From Verrucomicrobiota bacterium (GTDB taxonomy: Bacteria > Verrucomicrobiota > Verrucomicrobiia > Opitutales > Opitutaceae): a stretch of 37,773 bases of DNA. Each line of letters opens with the position of its first letter. The first letter of the stretch is position 1. The translations under genes were made by a program, and so were the position numbers. The notes below the pieces were generated by a model that ran no database searches, had not been told where the DNA came from, and saw only the letters and a program-made list of their open reading frames with translations. Below, one piece after another: positions 1 through 9,886 of this stretch. The stretch spans positions 1 through 37,773 of the forward strand of contig JACQWL010000443.1 of NCBI GenBank assembly GCA_016209255.1. The letters are read 5' to 3'.

Positions 1-17
1 GAAAAGAACCGCATTGA

Positions 18-103
18 CCTAAATTCCGCAGTAACCACTCGCTGGCGCTCGTGGCCACGAGCGCCAGCGAGTGGGTCATTCGACAGAACTGCGGAATCCA
101 GGA
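18..103. repeat. long palindromic element with perfect 40-bp core
   Basis: The core at 35-74 is a perfect palindrome: each 20-base arm (35-54 and 55-74) is the exact reverse complement of the other with no loop. An outer pair, ATTCCGCAGT at 23-32 and ACTGCGGAAT at 88-97, adds a second stem, and the bases just outside (CCT/AGG) extend it with two mismatches. As RNA it would fold into one long hairpin. It could be a strong bidirectional terminator, a small non-autonomous element, or a cruciform-forming site. There is no T-tract, which speaks against a classical terminator. Confidence 0.75.
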
Positions 104-139
104 TTAACGCGACGGCGCGAGCGTGGTGCCGCGCGTTGC

Positions 140-364
140 TCATTTGCCCGCTTGCTCCCATTTCTCGCGGCTGATGCCCGCTTGCTTGAGGATTCGTTTG
201 GTGAGCGACTAATCGATCTCTCCGCGGTGCGGATTGGGAACAGGTACTTTCAAGCCACTGAACAGATGACGCATCGACTCGTGCCGGCCACCCGGAAACG
301 GACCGTCGAAACCCAGCTCACGCCGACGGCGGATCAACTCTCGCCGACTAACGGGCCTTGGCAT
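140..364 (-). pseudogene. hicA: HicA-like toxin with in-frame amber stop
   Basis: Reading leftwards from the ATG at 364, the product begins MPRPVSRREL and contains FPGGRHESMRH and VPNPHRGEID. This is the compact HicA mRNA-interferase pattern, with the catalytic His in the GxH context (GGRHE). A TAG at 209-211 interrupts it. The same frame then continues with TKRILKQAGISREKWEQ to a TGA at 140-142, which is the usual HicA C-terminus. The gene is therefore full length apart from one nonsense codon. Its start overlaps the end of the upstream hicB remnant by 17 bases, the usual coupled arrangement. Loss of the last helix probably inactivates the toxin; a sequencing error or stop readthrough are alternatives. 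Confidence 0.7.
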
Positions 365-551
365 GGCGGCCAATCTTGTTGAAATTGATCCCGCCGACCA
401 CCGGAACACCGTCACCAAAACGGAATGCAATCAGCACCCAGTCCTCGAGCGTCGAAATCAATTCGCGCCGCGCCGCCTCGACCGTCTTGCCCTCGGCCCA
501 CAGCTCCCAGAACATCGCCTGCAAGCAGGCGCCTACCTCCCGCCAATCCAA
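348..551 (-). pseudogene. hicB: HicB-like antitoxin remnant, 5' end replaced by a repeat
   Basis: The last ~50 residues (WAEGKTVEAARREL, LEDWVLIAFRFGDGVP, GGINFN) match the C-terminal half of HicB-type antitoxins, where the pattern is xGxTxEEAxxxLxxxLEDWxxxxLxxGDxIP. The expected N-terminal strand segment is missing. In its place the first residues (MDWREVGACLQA) are encoded by a REP-type repeat at 514-536, so this start is probably fortuitous. The ORF overlaps the hicA start by 17 bases. The antitoxin is likely nonfunctional, which fits the nonsense mutation in the toxin. There is no room for an intact hicB start before the neighbouring gene's end at 599. Confidence 0.6.
514..536 (-). repeat. 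REP-type palindromic repeat, single arm (family 1)
   Basis: This 23-base unit, read on the minus strand, begins GTAGG and contains the stem GCCTGC-TT-GCAGGC ending in GAT. It differs at one position from the arms of the paired elements at 24450-24525 and 27271-27345. Here only one arm is present, lying inside the 5' end of the hicB remnant. The GTAGG head followed by an imperfect stem-loop resembles REP elements mobilised by RAYT transposases in Pseudomonas. Confidence 0.75.
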
Positions 552-598
552 ACCGAAGCAAGCTTCGGCGGATCAAACCCATCACGAATCCACGCCGC

Positions 599-3500
599 TC
601 AATGCCGCACCACCGCCGCCTGGCGCGCCGCCTGCAACGTCCGCAGGCCCACTGCCGCCTGATCCGCCACCAGGGCAGCCGGGTGCTCCGCCAGCACCCG
701 AGCGAGCAGGGTCTCGATCCCGGGCGCGCGGGCTTCGGTCAGCCCCGCCAGCGCCCCGGCGCGCAGCCAGATGTTCTCGCTCTCCAGCAGCCGGCGCACC
801 TCGGGATGCCCGAGGTCCGGCGCCAGCCGGGCGATGGCCTTGGCCGCCGGGTAGCCCAGGCCCATCCCCGATGGCCCGTGCATGCCGGGCGGACTTTCCG
901 CCCGGGCAAATCGCGCCAGCGCGGGCAGCGCGTCGACCACACCGCGCCGCGCCAGGGCTTCACACGTCCAGTGGAATCCCACCGTCTCGGCCGCCTTGGC
1001 AAAGGCATCGAGCTTTTTGAGCAGCAGGGCGTTCAATTCGGGGTGCCGCCCGGCAAGCAGTTCCCGCAACGCGAGGTATTGGGCGAACGGATTCGGCGAC
1101 TCCAGCAGCCGCCGCAATGCCGGTGCCGCGTGTTCCGGATAATGGGCCGCCAATGCCGCCACCGCCCGGTCCAGCGAATCGATGCCACTCACCATCATCC
1201 GCTTTGCGCCGGGCGCCTGGTTGTTCGAGTTGTTCAGGTTGCGGTAATGCGCGTCCCTCAGCCCCTCGGCGATTTCGCGCTCGAGCGTCGCGAGGTCTGG
1301 CGCCTCCGGCGCTTCCCGATCCGGCCGCGTTTCCACCACTGGTCCCGGCCACGACAGGCCCCGCGGGGAATACCATGCCTCGAACGGCATCGGCTCCGGC
1401 AGCGCGATCTCCGGCACCGTCTCGCCGGCCAGCCGCAGCGACTGCTGAATTGACCGCAGCGACTCCAACGCCTGGCGACGCACCGCGGCGATCGGGTCGC
1501 GCGTCGCCAGTTCGACCAACAGTCCAATCCCGTCCGCCCTGGCCCGGGTGCCCAGTCCCACCGCCAGCCCGTAGCGCACGTCGCGATAGCGGGTCTTCGG
1601 ATCGGCGAAGGTGCGCAGGGCGGCCACGTCCCCGGCATGTCGGGCGAGGGCCATCACGAGGTAACACTTGTCGCGGACGTCCGGGTCGACCCGGCCTTTG
1701 CCGATCGACATGATCTCCTTGAAACCGTACGGCTTCGCCGCCTCGGCGTGCAGGGCGGCGGCGGTCGCGGCGTCAAAACCGATCCGGTGCAGCAGGACGG
1801 CGGCGTCGATCCGCTCGCGCTCGTTGGCGCTCGCGAGGGAGGGTGTGATTAGCGCCGCGGGCACCTCGGCCGGTTCCGTCGTGAGGCAGCCCAGCAGCCA
1901 GAGCGCCTGTTCGGCCGCCAGCGTTTTCACCACGGGAAAGGCGCGGCCGTGCTCGCTGAACGGCCGCTCCAGGTTGATGCCCTCGCGAATTTTTTGGTAC
2001 AACGGATTCGCATCGGGCGCGGGGTCGCCCCGCAGCACGCCCGTCAGCAGCCCGACCGCCGGCTGCCGGTGCCCGGCATTTTCGAGCAGCCGGCGCACCA
2101 GCAGCACCCGTTGCGACTCGGGCCGGAGGCGGTCTTCGAAGCGGGGTTTTTCCAAGAACGTGCCGGGCAACAGGCCGATCACCAGCGGCACATCCGGCAG
2201 CGCGGGCTTCGCCCCGGCCAGGACCAGTCCGTGGAGATACGCGTATTCCTCCGGCCGCGGCCCCTGCAGGAAATAGCGCGACAAGTAAACGGTCCGCTTG
2301 GGCACCTGCTCGTGGACGGCCCGCCACAGGGCCTCGATGGCCGGCGGCGTGCCGATCCGGCCCAGCGCCAGGGCCGCTTCGCACGCGTGATCTTGGTACT
2401 CCGGCCGCGTAAGCCAGGGGATCAGCAGCGGGACCGCGAGGGCGTCGCGCGTCCACCCCGCCGCGCGGATGGCGCCCAGGGCGGGCGGGCGCGGCCCCAA
2501 ATCGCGCCGCTTTCCCTCCACCGGCTCGAAGATGAAGGGGGGCGGCACGGGAACCTGCAGCGCGGCGCGCACGATGTGGCGGGCGGCATCCGGCGCCGCC
2601 GCCCCCAGCCGGCCGATCGCCTCGAACCAGCGGCCATTCAGGTCTTCGCCCGGCGGCTGCCCGTGTTCGCCGAGCGCGGCCGGGCCTTTGCCCAGCAGCC
2701 CGGCCAGCCCCCGCGCTCCCCCCACTGCGGTCATCAGGCGCGGGTGAAACCTGGCGCCTTCGGCCGCGCCCGCCCCGCCCGGCGGCAGACAGGCCGTGAT
2801 CGCCTCGAGCGCGGTACCGGCGTGAAACCGGACCTGCCAGTCGGCATCGTCGAGGGCCCGGCAGAGCGCAAGCGCCGTATCCGACGTGCCGAGACGCGTG
2901 AGGGCCAACGCGGCCGCGCGCCGCACCGCGATCGACGGATCGCCGAGCAACCGGGCAATCGCGCCCGCTTCCGGCCGCGCCCCGTCCTCCAGGTTCATCA
3001 GCATCTCGCAACCCTGGCGGCGCAATTCCGGGTCGGGGCTGGCCAGCCAGGCGCGGCATTTCACTTCGTCGCCCACGCGGGCCTGGCAGCGGTATTCCTC
3101 CGGCTCGTTGCGCCGGAAAATGATGTCGGTCACGTCACGCTCGATCCGGACCGGATCGCGGGCGGAGGCCGACGGCAACACGGCGTGCGCGGGCGCATGG
3201 TCCAGCGGCGCGTGGCAGCCGTGACAGGACTTGGTTTCGCCGGGCCGCGACGTGACGTACGTCATCTCGATCAGATTTTGCGGCGAGCCGAACGGCACTG
3301 ACGTGACCGGGTAATTCCAGTCGAACGCGATCCGCCGCTGGGCGGCGTCCAAGGGCTCCACATACAGGGGAGTGTCCGCCGGCGCCTCGTAGTACGCCGA
3401 CCCGTCCGGCAGCACCGGCACGACGCCGAGGATGCGCGTCGCCAGGTTGGTGTGACTCGAGGAGGTCACGGCGGTCGGCAGCGCCTCGATCACCCGGTAA

Positions 3501-4837
3501 TAGCGAACCCGCTCCAGCACGGCCGCGTGGTTGGGGTTGTCCGATCGCCGGGCGTTGACGACCACCTGGCGGGAGCGGCCGGTGACGGGAACGAGGGCGG
3601 GTTCCGGCGGCGGCGGGCGGTCGCGGGCCGGCTCCTGCTTCGACGCGGAGAACGCGGCTTTGGGCGCAAGCGTCACCGGCCGCGGGCGCTCAAGCAGAAT
3701 GGGGCGGGCGTCAAACTCGGCGGTGTTGGGCCGATTGAACACCAGCTGGACCGCCCGCGTTTTGGGGTCGGCCACGTAAATACCGAGATCGCGGGCGCCC
3801 GGCGGCGTGGCCGAGAAGAGAAAACGTCCATCGGGCAGCGGATACGGCGTGGTCTTCGATCCGGTCGGTGAAAGATGGACGCGATGGGTCGCCCCGCCGA
3901 GCTGGATTGTGGTCGTGCCGGGAAAGACCGGCCAGAGTGCCTTCTCCGGGCTGAGCCCCTGCCGGGGATCGAGGATCGACGGCCCCAGCTCCGTCAGCAC
4001 GAGGAAGGTGCCATCGTGCCTTTCACGCGCCTGCGTGTAGGCCAGCCCGGAATGCCGCTCCCGGCTGAAAAAACGATACTGGCCGATGCCAAAAAAGTGG
4101 CTCTCCTCCGTGCCGTCGGGCCGGATGGTCATCAGGTAGTTCTCGTGCTTGTCCAGCGGTGGGACGTTCAGGTGAAACGTATCCCAAAGCGTGAACAGGA
4201 TCCGGCCGTCTTGCAGCACCGTCGGATCGAAAACCGTGCCGGGGTTGAACGTGAGCTGTTGCATGCCCGTTCCGCCGGCCTCCATAATCCAGAGGGTTTC
4301 GGTGCGTTCCTCGTGGTATTCGTCCAGGTAGCCGGCGCGATCGCTGACGAAGACAATCCGTCCGTCGGGGAGATAGACGCCCGAGATGTCGTTGAACGGT
4401 CCGTCGGTCAACTGCACGAGGTTCCGGCCATCGGCTCCGATTTCGTAGAGATTGAACCAGTCCTCGCCGTCGCGGCGCAGGCTGAAGAGAATCCTGCGGC
4501 CGTCGTAGGAGGGTTCCGGATTGAAGACCTCGCCGTTGGTGAGATGCGTGATGCGCCGGAGGGTGCCGTCCGGCTGCGCCGGCATGAGGGTGTAGAGATT
4601 GCGCCCGGGCCGCGTGGGGGTCGTCGTCCGTTCCAAGGGATGCGAGGAAGTCCCGCGGTGGAAAATGTAGCCTTCGCGCCAGTGCGCCGTGCCCGACCGG
4701 CCATCCTCCATCAGGTGGTGCGGCCCGTAAATGTCATCCGCGACGAAGACGATGCCCGGCAGCCGTTCGCCCGCCCAGCCCCTGACCGCGCACAAAAGCA
4801 ACCCAACAATTGCGACAGCTGCTTCGAACGTGCGCAT
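599..4837 (-). CDS. exported propeller / CxxCH / HEAT-repeat protein (HzsA-related)
   Basis: A 1412-residue protein. Residues 1-22 form a signal peptide (hydrophobic AIVGLLLCAV, then GWAGE). About residues 25-400 carry repeated TolB-like WD40 (PD40) blades such as NPEPSYDGRRILFS, YLPDGRIVFVSDR and PLPDGRFLFSA. A CxxCH heme-type motif (SCHGCHAPLDHA) sits near residue 536, in a section resembling the HzsA-related proteins of planctomycetes and verrucomicrobia. From about residue 600 to the end are HEAT/armadillo-like repeats with many 'DPSIAVRRAAALALTRLG'-type helices. It is divergent from the PSD1 gene at 4894, with 56 bases between. It is probably a periplasmic or outer-membrane scaffold or heme protein; the substrate is unknown. 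Fusion of the three parts in one frame is uninterrupted. Confidence 0.8.
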   Translation of the reverse strand: MRTFEAAVAIVGLLLCAVRGWAGERLPGIVFVADDIYGPHHLMEDGRSGTAHWREGYIFHRGTSSHPLERTTTPTRPGRNLYTLMPAQPDGTLRRITHLTNGEVFNPEPSYDGRRILFSLRRDGEDWFNLYEIGADGRNLVQLTDGPFNDISGVYLPDGRIVFVSDRAGYLDEYHEERTETLWIMEAGGTGMQQLTFNPGTVFDPTVLQDGRILFTLWDTFHLNVPPLDKHENYLMTIRPDGTEESHFFGIGQYRFFSRERHSGLAYTQARERHDGTFLVLTELGPSILDPRQGLSPEKALWPVFPGTTTIQLGGATHRVHLSPTGSKTTPYPLPDGRFLFSATPPGARDLGIYVADPKTRAVQLVFNRPNTAEFDARPILLERPRPVTLAPKAAFSASKQEPARDRPPPPEPALVPVTGRSRQVVVNARRSDNPNHAAVLERVRYYRVIEALPTAVTSSSHTNLATRILGVVPVLPDGSAYYEAPADTPLYVEPLDAAQRRIAFDWNYPVTSVPFGSPQNLIEMTYVTSRPGETKSCHGCHAPLDHAPAHAVLPSASARDPVRIERDVTDIIFRRNEPEEYRCQARVGDEVKCRAWLASPDPELRRQGCEMLMNLEDGARPEAGAIARLLGDPSIAVRRAAALALTRLGTSDTALALCRALDDADWQVRFHAGTALEAITACLPPGGAGAAEGARFHPRLMTAVGGARGLAGLLGKGPAALGEHGQPPGEDLNGRWFEAIGRLGAAAPDAARHIVRAALQVPVPPPFIFEPVEGKRRDLGPRPPALGAIRAAGWTRDALAVPLLIPWLTRPEYQDHACEAALALGRIGTPPAIEALWRAVHEQVPKRTVYLSRYFLQGPRPEEYAYLHGLVLAGAKPALPDVPLVIGLLPGTFLEKPRFEDRLRPESQRVLLVRRLLENAGHRQPAVGLLTGVLRGDPAPDANPLYQKIREGINLERPFSEHGRAFPVVKTLAAEQALWLLGCLTTEPAEVPAALITPSLASANERERIDAAVLLHRIGFDAATAAALHAEAAKPYGFKEIMSIGKGRVDPDVRDKCYLVMALARHAGDVAALRTFADPKTRYRDVRYGLAVGLGTRARADGIGLLVELATRDPIAAVRRQALESLRSIQQSLRLAGETVPEIALPEPMPFEAWYSPRGLSWPGPVVETRPDREAPEAPDLATLEREIAEGLRDAHYRNLNNSNNQAPGAKRMMVSGIDSLDRAVAALAAHYPEHAAPALRRLLESPNPFAQYLALRELLAGRHPELNALLLKKLDAFAKAAETVGFHWTCEALARRGVVDALPALARFARAESPPGMHGPSGMGLGYPAAKAIARLAPDLGHPEVRRLLESENIWLRAGALAGLTEARAPGIETLLARVLAEHPAALVADQAAVGLRTLQAARQAAVVRH

Positions 4838-4869
4838 AGGCCAAGGCGCGAAGGATCGACCCGAGGGAC

Positions 4870-4889
4870 AAGAACGTCAACTCGTTCTT
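4870..4889. promoter_or_regulatory. inverted repeat in divergent intergenic region
   Basis: AAGAACG at 4870-4876 and CGTTCTT at 4883-4889 form a 7-bp dyad around six bases. It is centred between the start of the minus-strand propeller/HEAT gene (4837) and the PSD1 gene (4894 or 4924). Its position suits an operator or overlapping promoter for both genes. No clear -10 box could be assigned. Confidence 0.35.
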
Positions 4890-4893
4890 CCCT

Positions 4894-7800
4894 TTGCGCG
4901 ATTTCGGGTGTTGTTTTTTGCCGGTGAGCATTTCCCCCTTCCCACCGGGTATTCGCCTCTCGCACTTCTGCGCGCTGCTGTGCCTCGGCAGCGGCCCCGC
5001 CGGCGCGTCGCCCGACGCCGCTGCTTCTGCCACGCCGCTCGGGTTCAATCGCGACATTCGCCCGATCCTGTCGGAGAACTGCTTCAAGTGTCACGGACCC
5101 GACCAAAACCAACGCAAGGCCGAACTGCGCCTTGATCAGCGTGAGGTCGCGATTGCGAAGGGTGCCATCGCCCCCGGCAAGCCCGGCGACAGCGAGGTGA
5201 TTTACCGCATTTTCGAGACCGATCCCGAAGAGAGGATGCCGCCGATCGATTCGAACCGCGAGCTCTCGGCCGCGCAAAAAGAGACCCTCAAGCGCTGGAT
5301 CGCGGAGGGCGCCGCCTACGAGCCACACTGGGCCTTCGTCCCGCCCGTGCGTCCCGCGGTGCCCGCCACCCGGAGCGTGCCCGCCCCGCGCTACCCCATC
5401 GACGCGTTTATCCTCGCCCGGCTGGAACAGGAGGGCCTGCCACCCGCGCCCGAGGCCGATCGCCGCACGCTGATCCGGCGCCTGAGCCTCGACCTCACCG
5501 GACTGCCGCCCGCGCCATCCGACGTCGCAGCCTTCGTGCGCAGCCGCGATCCGCAGGCGTACGAGCAGCTGGTCAAACAGTACCTCGCCTCGCCGCACTA
5601 CGGCGAACGCCTCGCGCTACCGTGGCTCGATCTCGTGCGCTATGCCGACACGGTTGGCTTTCACAACGATGTGCCGATCCGCGTCTGGCCCTATCGCGAT
5701 TACGTGATCGATGCCTTCAACCGCAATCTGCCCTTCGACCAGTTCACGCGCGAGCAGCTTGCCGGCGATCTGCTGCCCGATTCCACGATCACCCAGCGCA
5801 TCGCCTCCGGCTATAACCGCCTTCACCGCATCAGCGCGGAGGGCGGCATCCAGGACAAGGAGTATTTCGCGAAATACTCCGCCGACCGCGTCCGCACCAC
5901 GTCGACCGTGTGGCTGGGCGCGACGATGGCCTGCGCCGAGTGCCACGACCACAAGTTCGATCCGTTCACGATCAAGGATTTTTACCGCTTCGCCGCGCTC
6001 TTCTCCGACCTCAAGGAAAAGGGCGCCTACAACCTGAGCGGCGGCTTCACCCGCGAAAACCTCACCGAGGAAATGATCTTTGCCTCCCCCGAACAGCAGC
6101 AGCGGATGGAGTCGCTCGACGCGGAGATCGCGAAACTCCGCACGGAGGTCGACGCCGTGACGGATGCCCAGCTCGCCGCCAGCCGGGCCGAATGGGAGGC
6201 CGCGACGCTTGCCGCCGCCGCGGCGGACACGCTCGCGTGGTCGGTGCAGCGGCCGCTCGAGGCCATCTCGCCCCTGGGCACGCCGCTCGCGATCGAGGAG
6301 GACAACTCGATCGTGCCAGGTGGGAAAAACCCGCCGAACGACACCTATGTCGTCACGATTCCCGCGCCGCTCGAACGCATCACGGCGTTGCGCGTCGAGG
6401 TGATCCAGGATCCGCGTTTTCCCGGCGATGAGGTTTCGCGCGGGGGCGCGGCGTTCTTCATTTCCGAAATCGAGGTGCTCGGCTCCGCCGCAGCCGGTGC
6501 GCCGCCCCAGCCGCTGCGCATCGTGGCCAGCCAGGCGGCCAGTCGCACCGAGGCTGGTTATCCGGCCGAGGCGGTGTTCGATGGCGATCCGAGCACCGCG
6601 TTGTCGTTCGTCCGCAAGGTCGGGGGCGGCGTGGCCCTGCAGTTGGCGGAGGCCTGGCGCGGCGGACCGGAGGCGACCCTCGCCGTGCGGATCCGCCACT
6701 CGGAAAACCACCCTTATCAAAATCTCGGCCGCTTCCGCCTCTCGTTACACACGCTGCCCGAACCTGGCCCCTACGCGGATGCGGTGCCCGATAATTTGCT
6801 GAAAACCCTCCGCGTGCCCGCCGCCCAGCGAAAACCCGCGCAGGTGAAGGAAATCGCGGCCTACTATCGCACCGTCGCGCCGGCCCTCGCCGCCGCTCGC
6901 GAGCGGCTCACGGCCGCGGTCAACACCCGCGACTATCTCGCCAATGCCATTCCCACCATGCCGGTGTCGAAGAGCGTCGAACCGCGGCCCATCCGTGTCC
7001 TGCCGCGGGCCAATTGGATGGACGACAGCGGTGAAATCGTCGAACCCGGCGTGCCTGGGTTCATGCGGCAAATCGAGCCGGCGCCCGGCGCCCGCGCCTC
7101 CCGGCTCGACCTCGCGAACTGGCTCGTCGCGCCCGACAACCCGCTCACCGCGCGGACGTTCGTCAACCGGCTCTGGCGGATCTATTTCGGCGCCGGCTTG
7201 TGCCGCACGCTCGACGATCTCGGCTCGCAGGGCGAATGGCCGTCCCATCCGGAGCTGCTCGACTGGCTGGCGGTCGAGTTTCGCGAGAGCGGCTGGGACG
7301 TGAAGCACATGGTCCAGCTGATCGTCACTTCGCGCACCTACCGGCAGTCGTCGCGCCCGGCGCCCGCGCTCGACGAACGCGACCCGCTCAACCGGCTGCT
7401 GGCGCACCAGGCCCGCTTCCGGCTCGAGGCCGAGGTGGTGCGCGACAATGCGCTCGCGGTCAGCGGCCTGCTGGTCACCCGGATCGGCGGCGAGAGCGCC
7501 AGGCCGTATCAGCCGGAGGGTTACTACGGGGCGCTGAACTTTCCGAAACGCGAATATGTGCCGGACCTCGGCGACGGGCTCCACCGGCGCGGCGTGTACA
7601 CGCACTGGCAGCGGACGTTCCTGCACCCAAGCCTGATGGCCTTCGATGCGCCCGCGCGCGAGGAATGCACCGCCAACCGCGCGACTTCGAACACGCCGCT
7701 GCAGGCGCTCGTGCTGCTCAACGACCCGACCTACGTCGAGGCCGCCCGCGCCTTCGCGGAGCGAATCGTGCGCGAAGGCGGCTGGACGTTTCGCGGCAAG

Positions 7801-8040
7801 GTAACGTGGGCCTTCGCGCGCGCGCTGGCCCGGAAGCCGACCAAGGACGAGACGCGGCTGCTCGAGGGATTGTTCCGGCAGCAGCGCGAGCGCTACCGCG
7901 GGGACGAGCCGGCGGCGCGGGAGCTGATTTCCGCCGGCGCCGCGCCCGGGGCGAAAAAGATCGCGCCCGCCGACCTGGCCGCCTGGACCTCCGTGGCCCG
8001 TGCGATCCTCAACCTGCACGAAACCATCACGCGCAACTGA
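4894..8040 (+). CDS. PSD1 and planctomycete cytochrome C domain protein (DUF1549/DUF1553)
   Basis: This protein has about 1048 residues. The frame opens at a TTG (4894); the GTG at 4924 gives a more convincing signal peptide (MSISPFPPG then LSHFCALLCLG), so the true start is uncertain. The PSCyt1 domain carries CFKCH (C63, C66, H67 from the TTG), a covalent heme site. The PSCyt2/DUF1549 domain begins near YPIDAFILARLE and contains GATMACAECHDHKFD, a second CxxCH. A ~250-residue middle region with DTYVVTIPAPL and AVFDGDPSTALSF looks like a discoidin-type carbohydrate-binding insert. The PSD1/DUF1553 domain (LVAPDNPLTARTFVNRLWR, NTPLQALVLLNDPTYVE) closes it. The DUF1501 gene downstream is its usual partner. 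It is probably exported; its exact reaction is not known. Confidence 0.9.
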   Translation: MRDFGCCFLPVSISPFPPGIRLSHFCALLCLGSGPAGASPDAAASATPLGFNRDIRPILSENCFKCHGPDQNQRKAELRLDQREVAIAKGAIAPGKPGDSEVIYRIFETDPEERMPPIDSNRELSAAQKETLKRWIAEGAAYEPHWAFVPPVRPAVPATRSVPAPRYPIDAFILARLEQEGLPPAPEADRRTLIRRLSLDLTGLPPAPSDVAAFVRSRDPQAYEQLVKQYLASPHYGERLALPWLDLVRYADTVGFHNDVPIRVWPYRDYVIDAFNRNLPFDQFTREQLAGDLLPDSTITQRIASGYNRLHRISAEGGIQDKEYFAKYSADRVRTTSTVWLGATMACAECHDHKFDPFTIKDFYRFAALFSDLKEKGAYNLSGGFTRENLTEEMIFASPEQQQRMESLDAEIAKLRTEVDAVTDAQLAASRAEWEAATLAAAAADTLAWSVQRPLEAISPLGTPLAIEEDNSIVPGGKNPPNDTYVVTIPAPLERITALRVEVIQDPRFPGDEVSRGGAAFFISEIEVLGSAAAGAPPQPLRIVASQAASRTEAGYPAEAVFDGDPSTALSFVRKVGGGVALQLAEAWRGGPEATLAVRIRHSENHPYQNLGRFRLSLHTLPEPGPYADAVPDNLLKTLRVPAAQRKPAQVKEIAAYYRTVAPALAAARERLTAAVNTRDYLANAIPTMPVSKSVEPRPIRVLPRANWMDDSGEIVEPGVPGFMRQIEPAPGARASRLDLANWLVAPDNPLTARTFVNRLWRIYFGAGLCRTLDDLGSQGEWPSHPELLDWLAVEFRESGWDVKHMVQLIVTSRTYRQSSRPAPALDERDPLNRLLAHQARFRLEAEVVRDNALAVSGLLVTRIGGESARPYQPEGYYGALNFPKREYVPDLGDGLHRRGVYTHWQRTFLHPSLMAFDAPAREECTANRATSNTPLQALVLLNDPTYVEAARAFAERIVREGGWTFRGKVTWAFARALARKPTKDETRLLEGLFRQQRERYRGDEPAARELISAGAAPGAKKIAPADLAAWTSVARAILNLHETITRN

Positions 8041-8045
8041 CGCCG

Positions 8046-8066
8046 GGGCGTCGCCCGCCGACGCCC
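8046..8066. repeat. hairpin GGGCGTCG/CGACGCCC, copy 1
   Basis: GGGCGTCG (8046-8053) and CGACGCCC (8059-8066) form a perfect 8-bp stem with a five-base loop just after the PSD1 stop codon. The same stem recurs at 8211-8231 with a different loop. It could act as a transcript-stabilising or terminating hairpin, but no T-run follows. Confidence 0.6.
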
Positions 8067-8114
8067 GCGAACACCTTTCTGTTGCTTGCCCCCGCCCAAA
8101 CCGCGCAATTACCG

Positions 8115-8134
8115 GGTAACCTATTGGGTTACTC
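8115..8134 (-). repeat. GAGTAACC palindrome, copy 1
   Basis: On the minus strand this is GAGTAACC, the loop CAATA, then GGTTACC, missing the final arm bases of the other copies. Identical 21-base copies lie at 11063-11083 and 11133-11153. All three are intergenic. The low-GC sequence stands out from its GC-rich surroundings. Confidence 0.75.
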
Positions 8135-8210
8135 CACCTCTGATTTGCTCACGAATTTCGATGAATACTTAACCGGGTGATGCTGCCGCGGATACTGCAC
8201 TTCCGACGAC

Positions 8211-8235
8211 GGGCGTCGGCAAGCGACGCCCCTAC
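8211..8235 (-). repeat. REP-type element (family 2)
   Basis: Read on the minus strand from 8235 it starts GTAGG and forms the stem GGGCGTCG / CGACGCCC around CTTGC. It shares the GTAGG head and the CTTG loop with the family-1 REP elements but has a different stem. It lies 30 bases before the DUF1501 start. Confidence 0.65.
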
Positions 8236-8265
8236 CTTCGCCCCCAACCCTCCCGACCCTTTCCC

Positions 8266-9705
<1,440 letters not shown>

Positions 9706-9718
9706 GGGAAAATTCGCT

Positions 9719-9740
9719 GCCGAAATGCCGGCGGTGCGGG
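9719..9740 (+). repeat. 22-bp direct repeat of the sialidase-like gene's 5' coding sequence
   Basis: The 22 bases just after the DUF1501 stop recur exactly at 9992-10013, where they encode AEMPAVR of the sialidase-like protein. The two copies are 273 bases apart and bracket a tandem repeat and a small inverted-repeat element. This looks like the scar of a local duplication or recombination event. Confidence 0.7.
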
Positions 9741-9766
9741 GGCCGATCCGATGGGGCCGATCCGAT
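9739..9766 (+). repeat. 14-bp unit repeated twice in tandem
   Basis: The unit GGGGCCGATCCGAT occurs at 9739-9752 and 9753-9766 and runs directly into the GGGG that opens the inverted-repeat element at 9767. It probably arose by slippage or at the insertion junction. Confidence 0.75.
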
Positions 9767-9848
9767 GGGGTCAGTCCGCTAGTTGTTAAATCTCAATATT
9801 TGCCATTGCATCACCTCCGCTCGAATTAGCTTCTAGCGGACTGACCCC
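9767..9848. mobile_element. 82-bp MITE-like element with 16-bp perfect terminal inverted repeats
   Basis: GGGGTCAGTCCGCTAG at 9767-9782 is the exact reverse complement of the sequence at 9833-9848. The 50-base interior is AT-rich and has no coding potential. It ends 38 bases before the sialidase-like ATG, so it may carry or disturb that gene's promoter. No target duplication could be identified with confidence. Confidence 0.7.
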
Positions 9849-9886
9849 GTGGTCCGTCCGGCAGCCAAGACCATCCCAACGTGCTT

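Noticed and set aside
425-1453. Long open frame antisense to the propeller/HEAT gene
   Set aside because: Composition is Arg/Pro/Gln-rich without motifs; it is a shadow of codon bias in GC-rich DNA.
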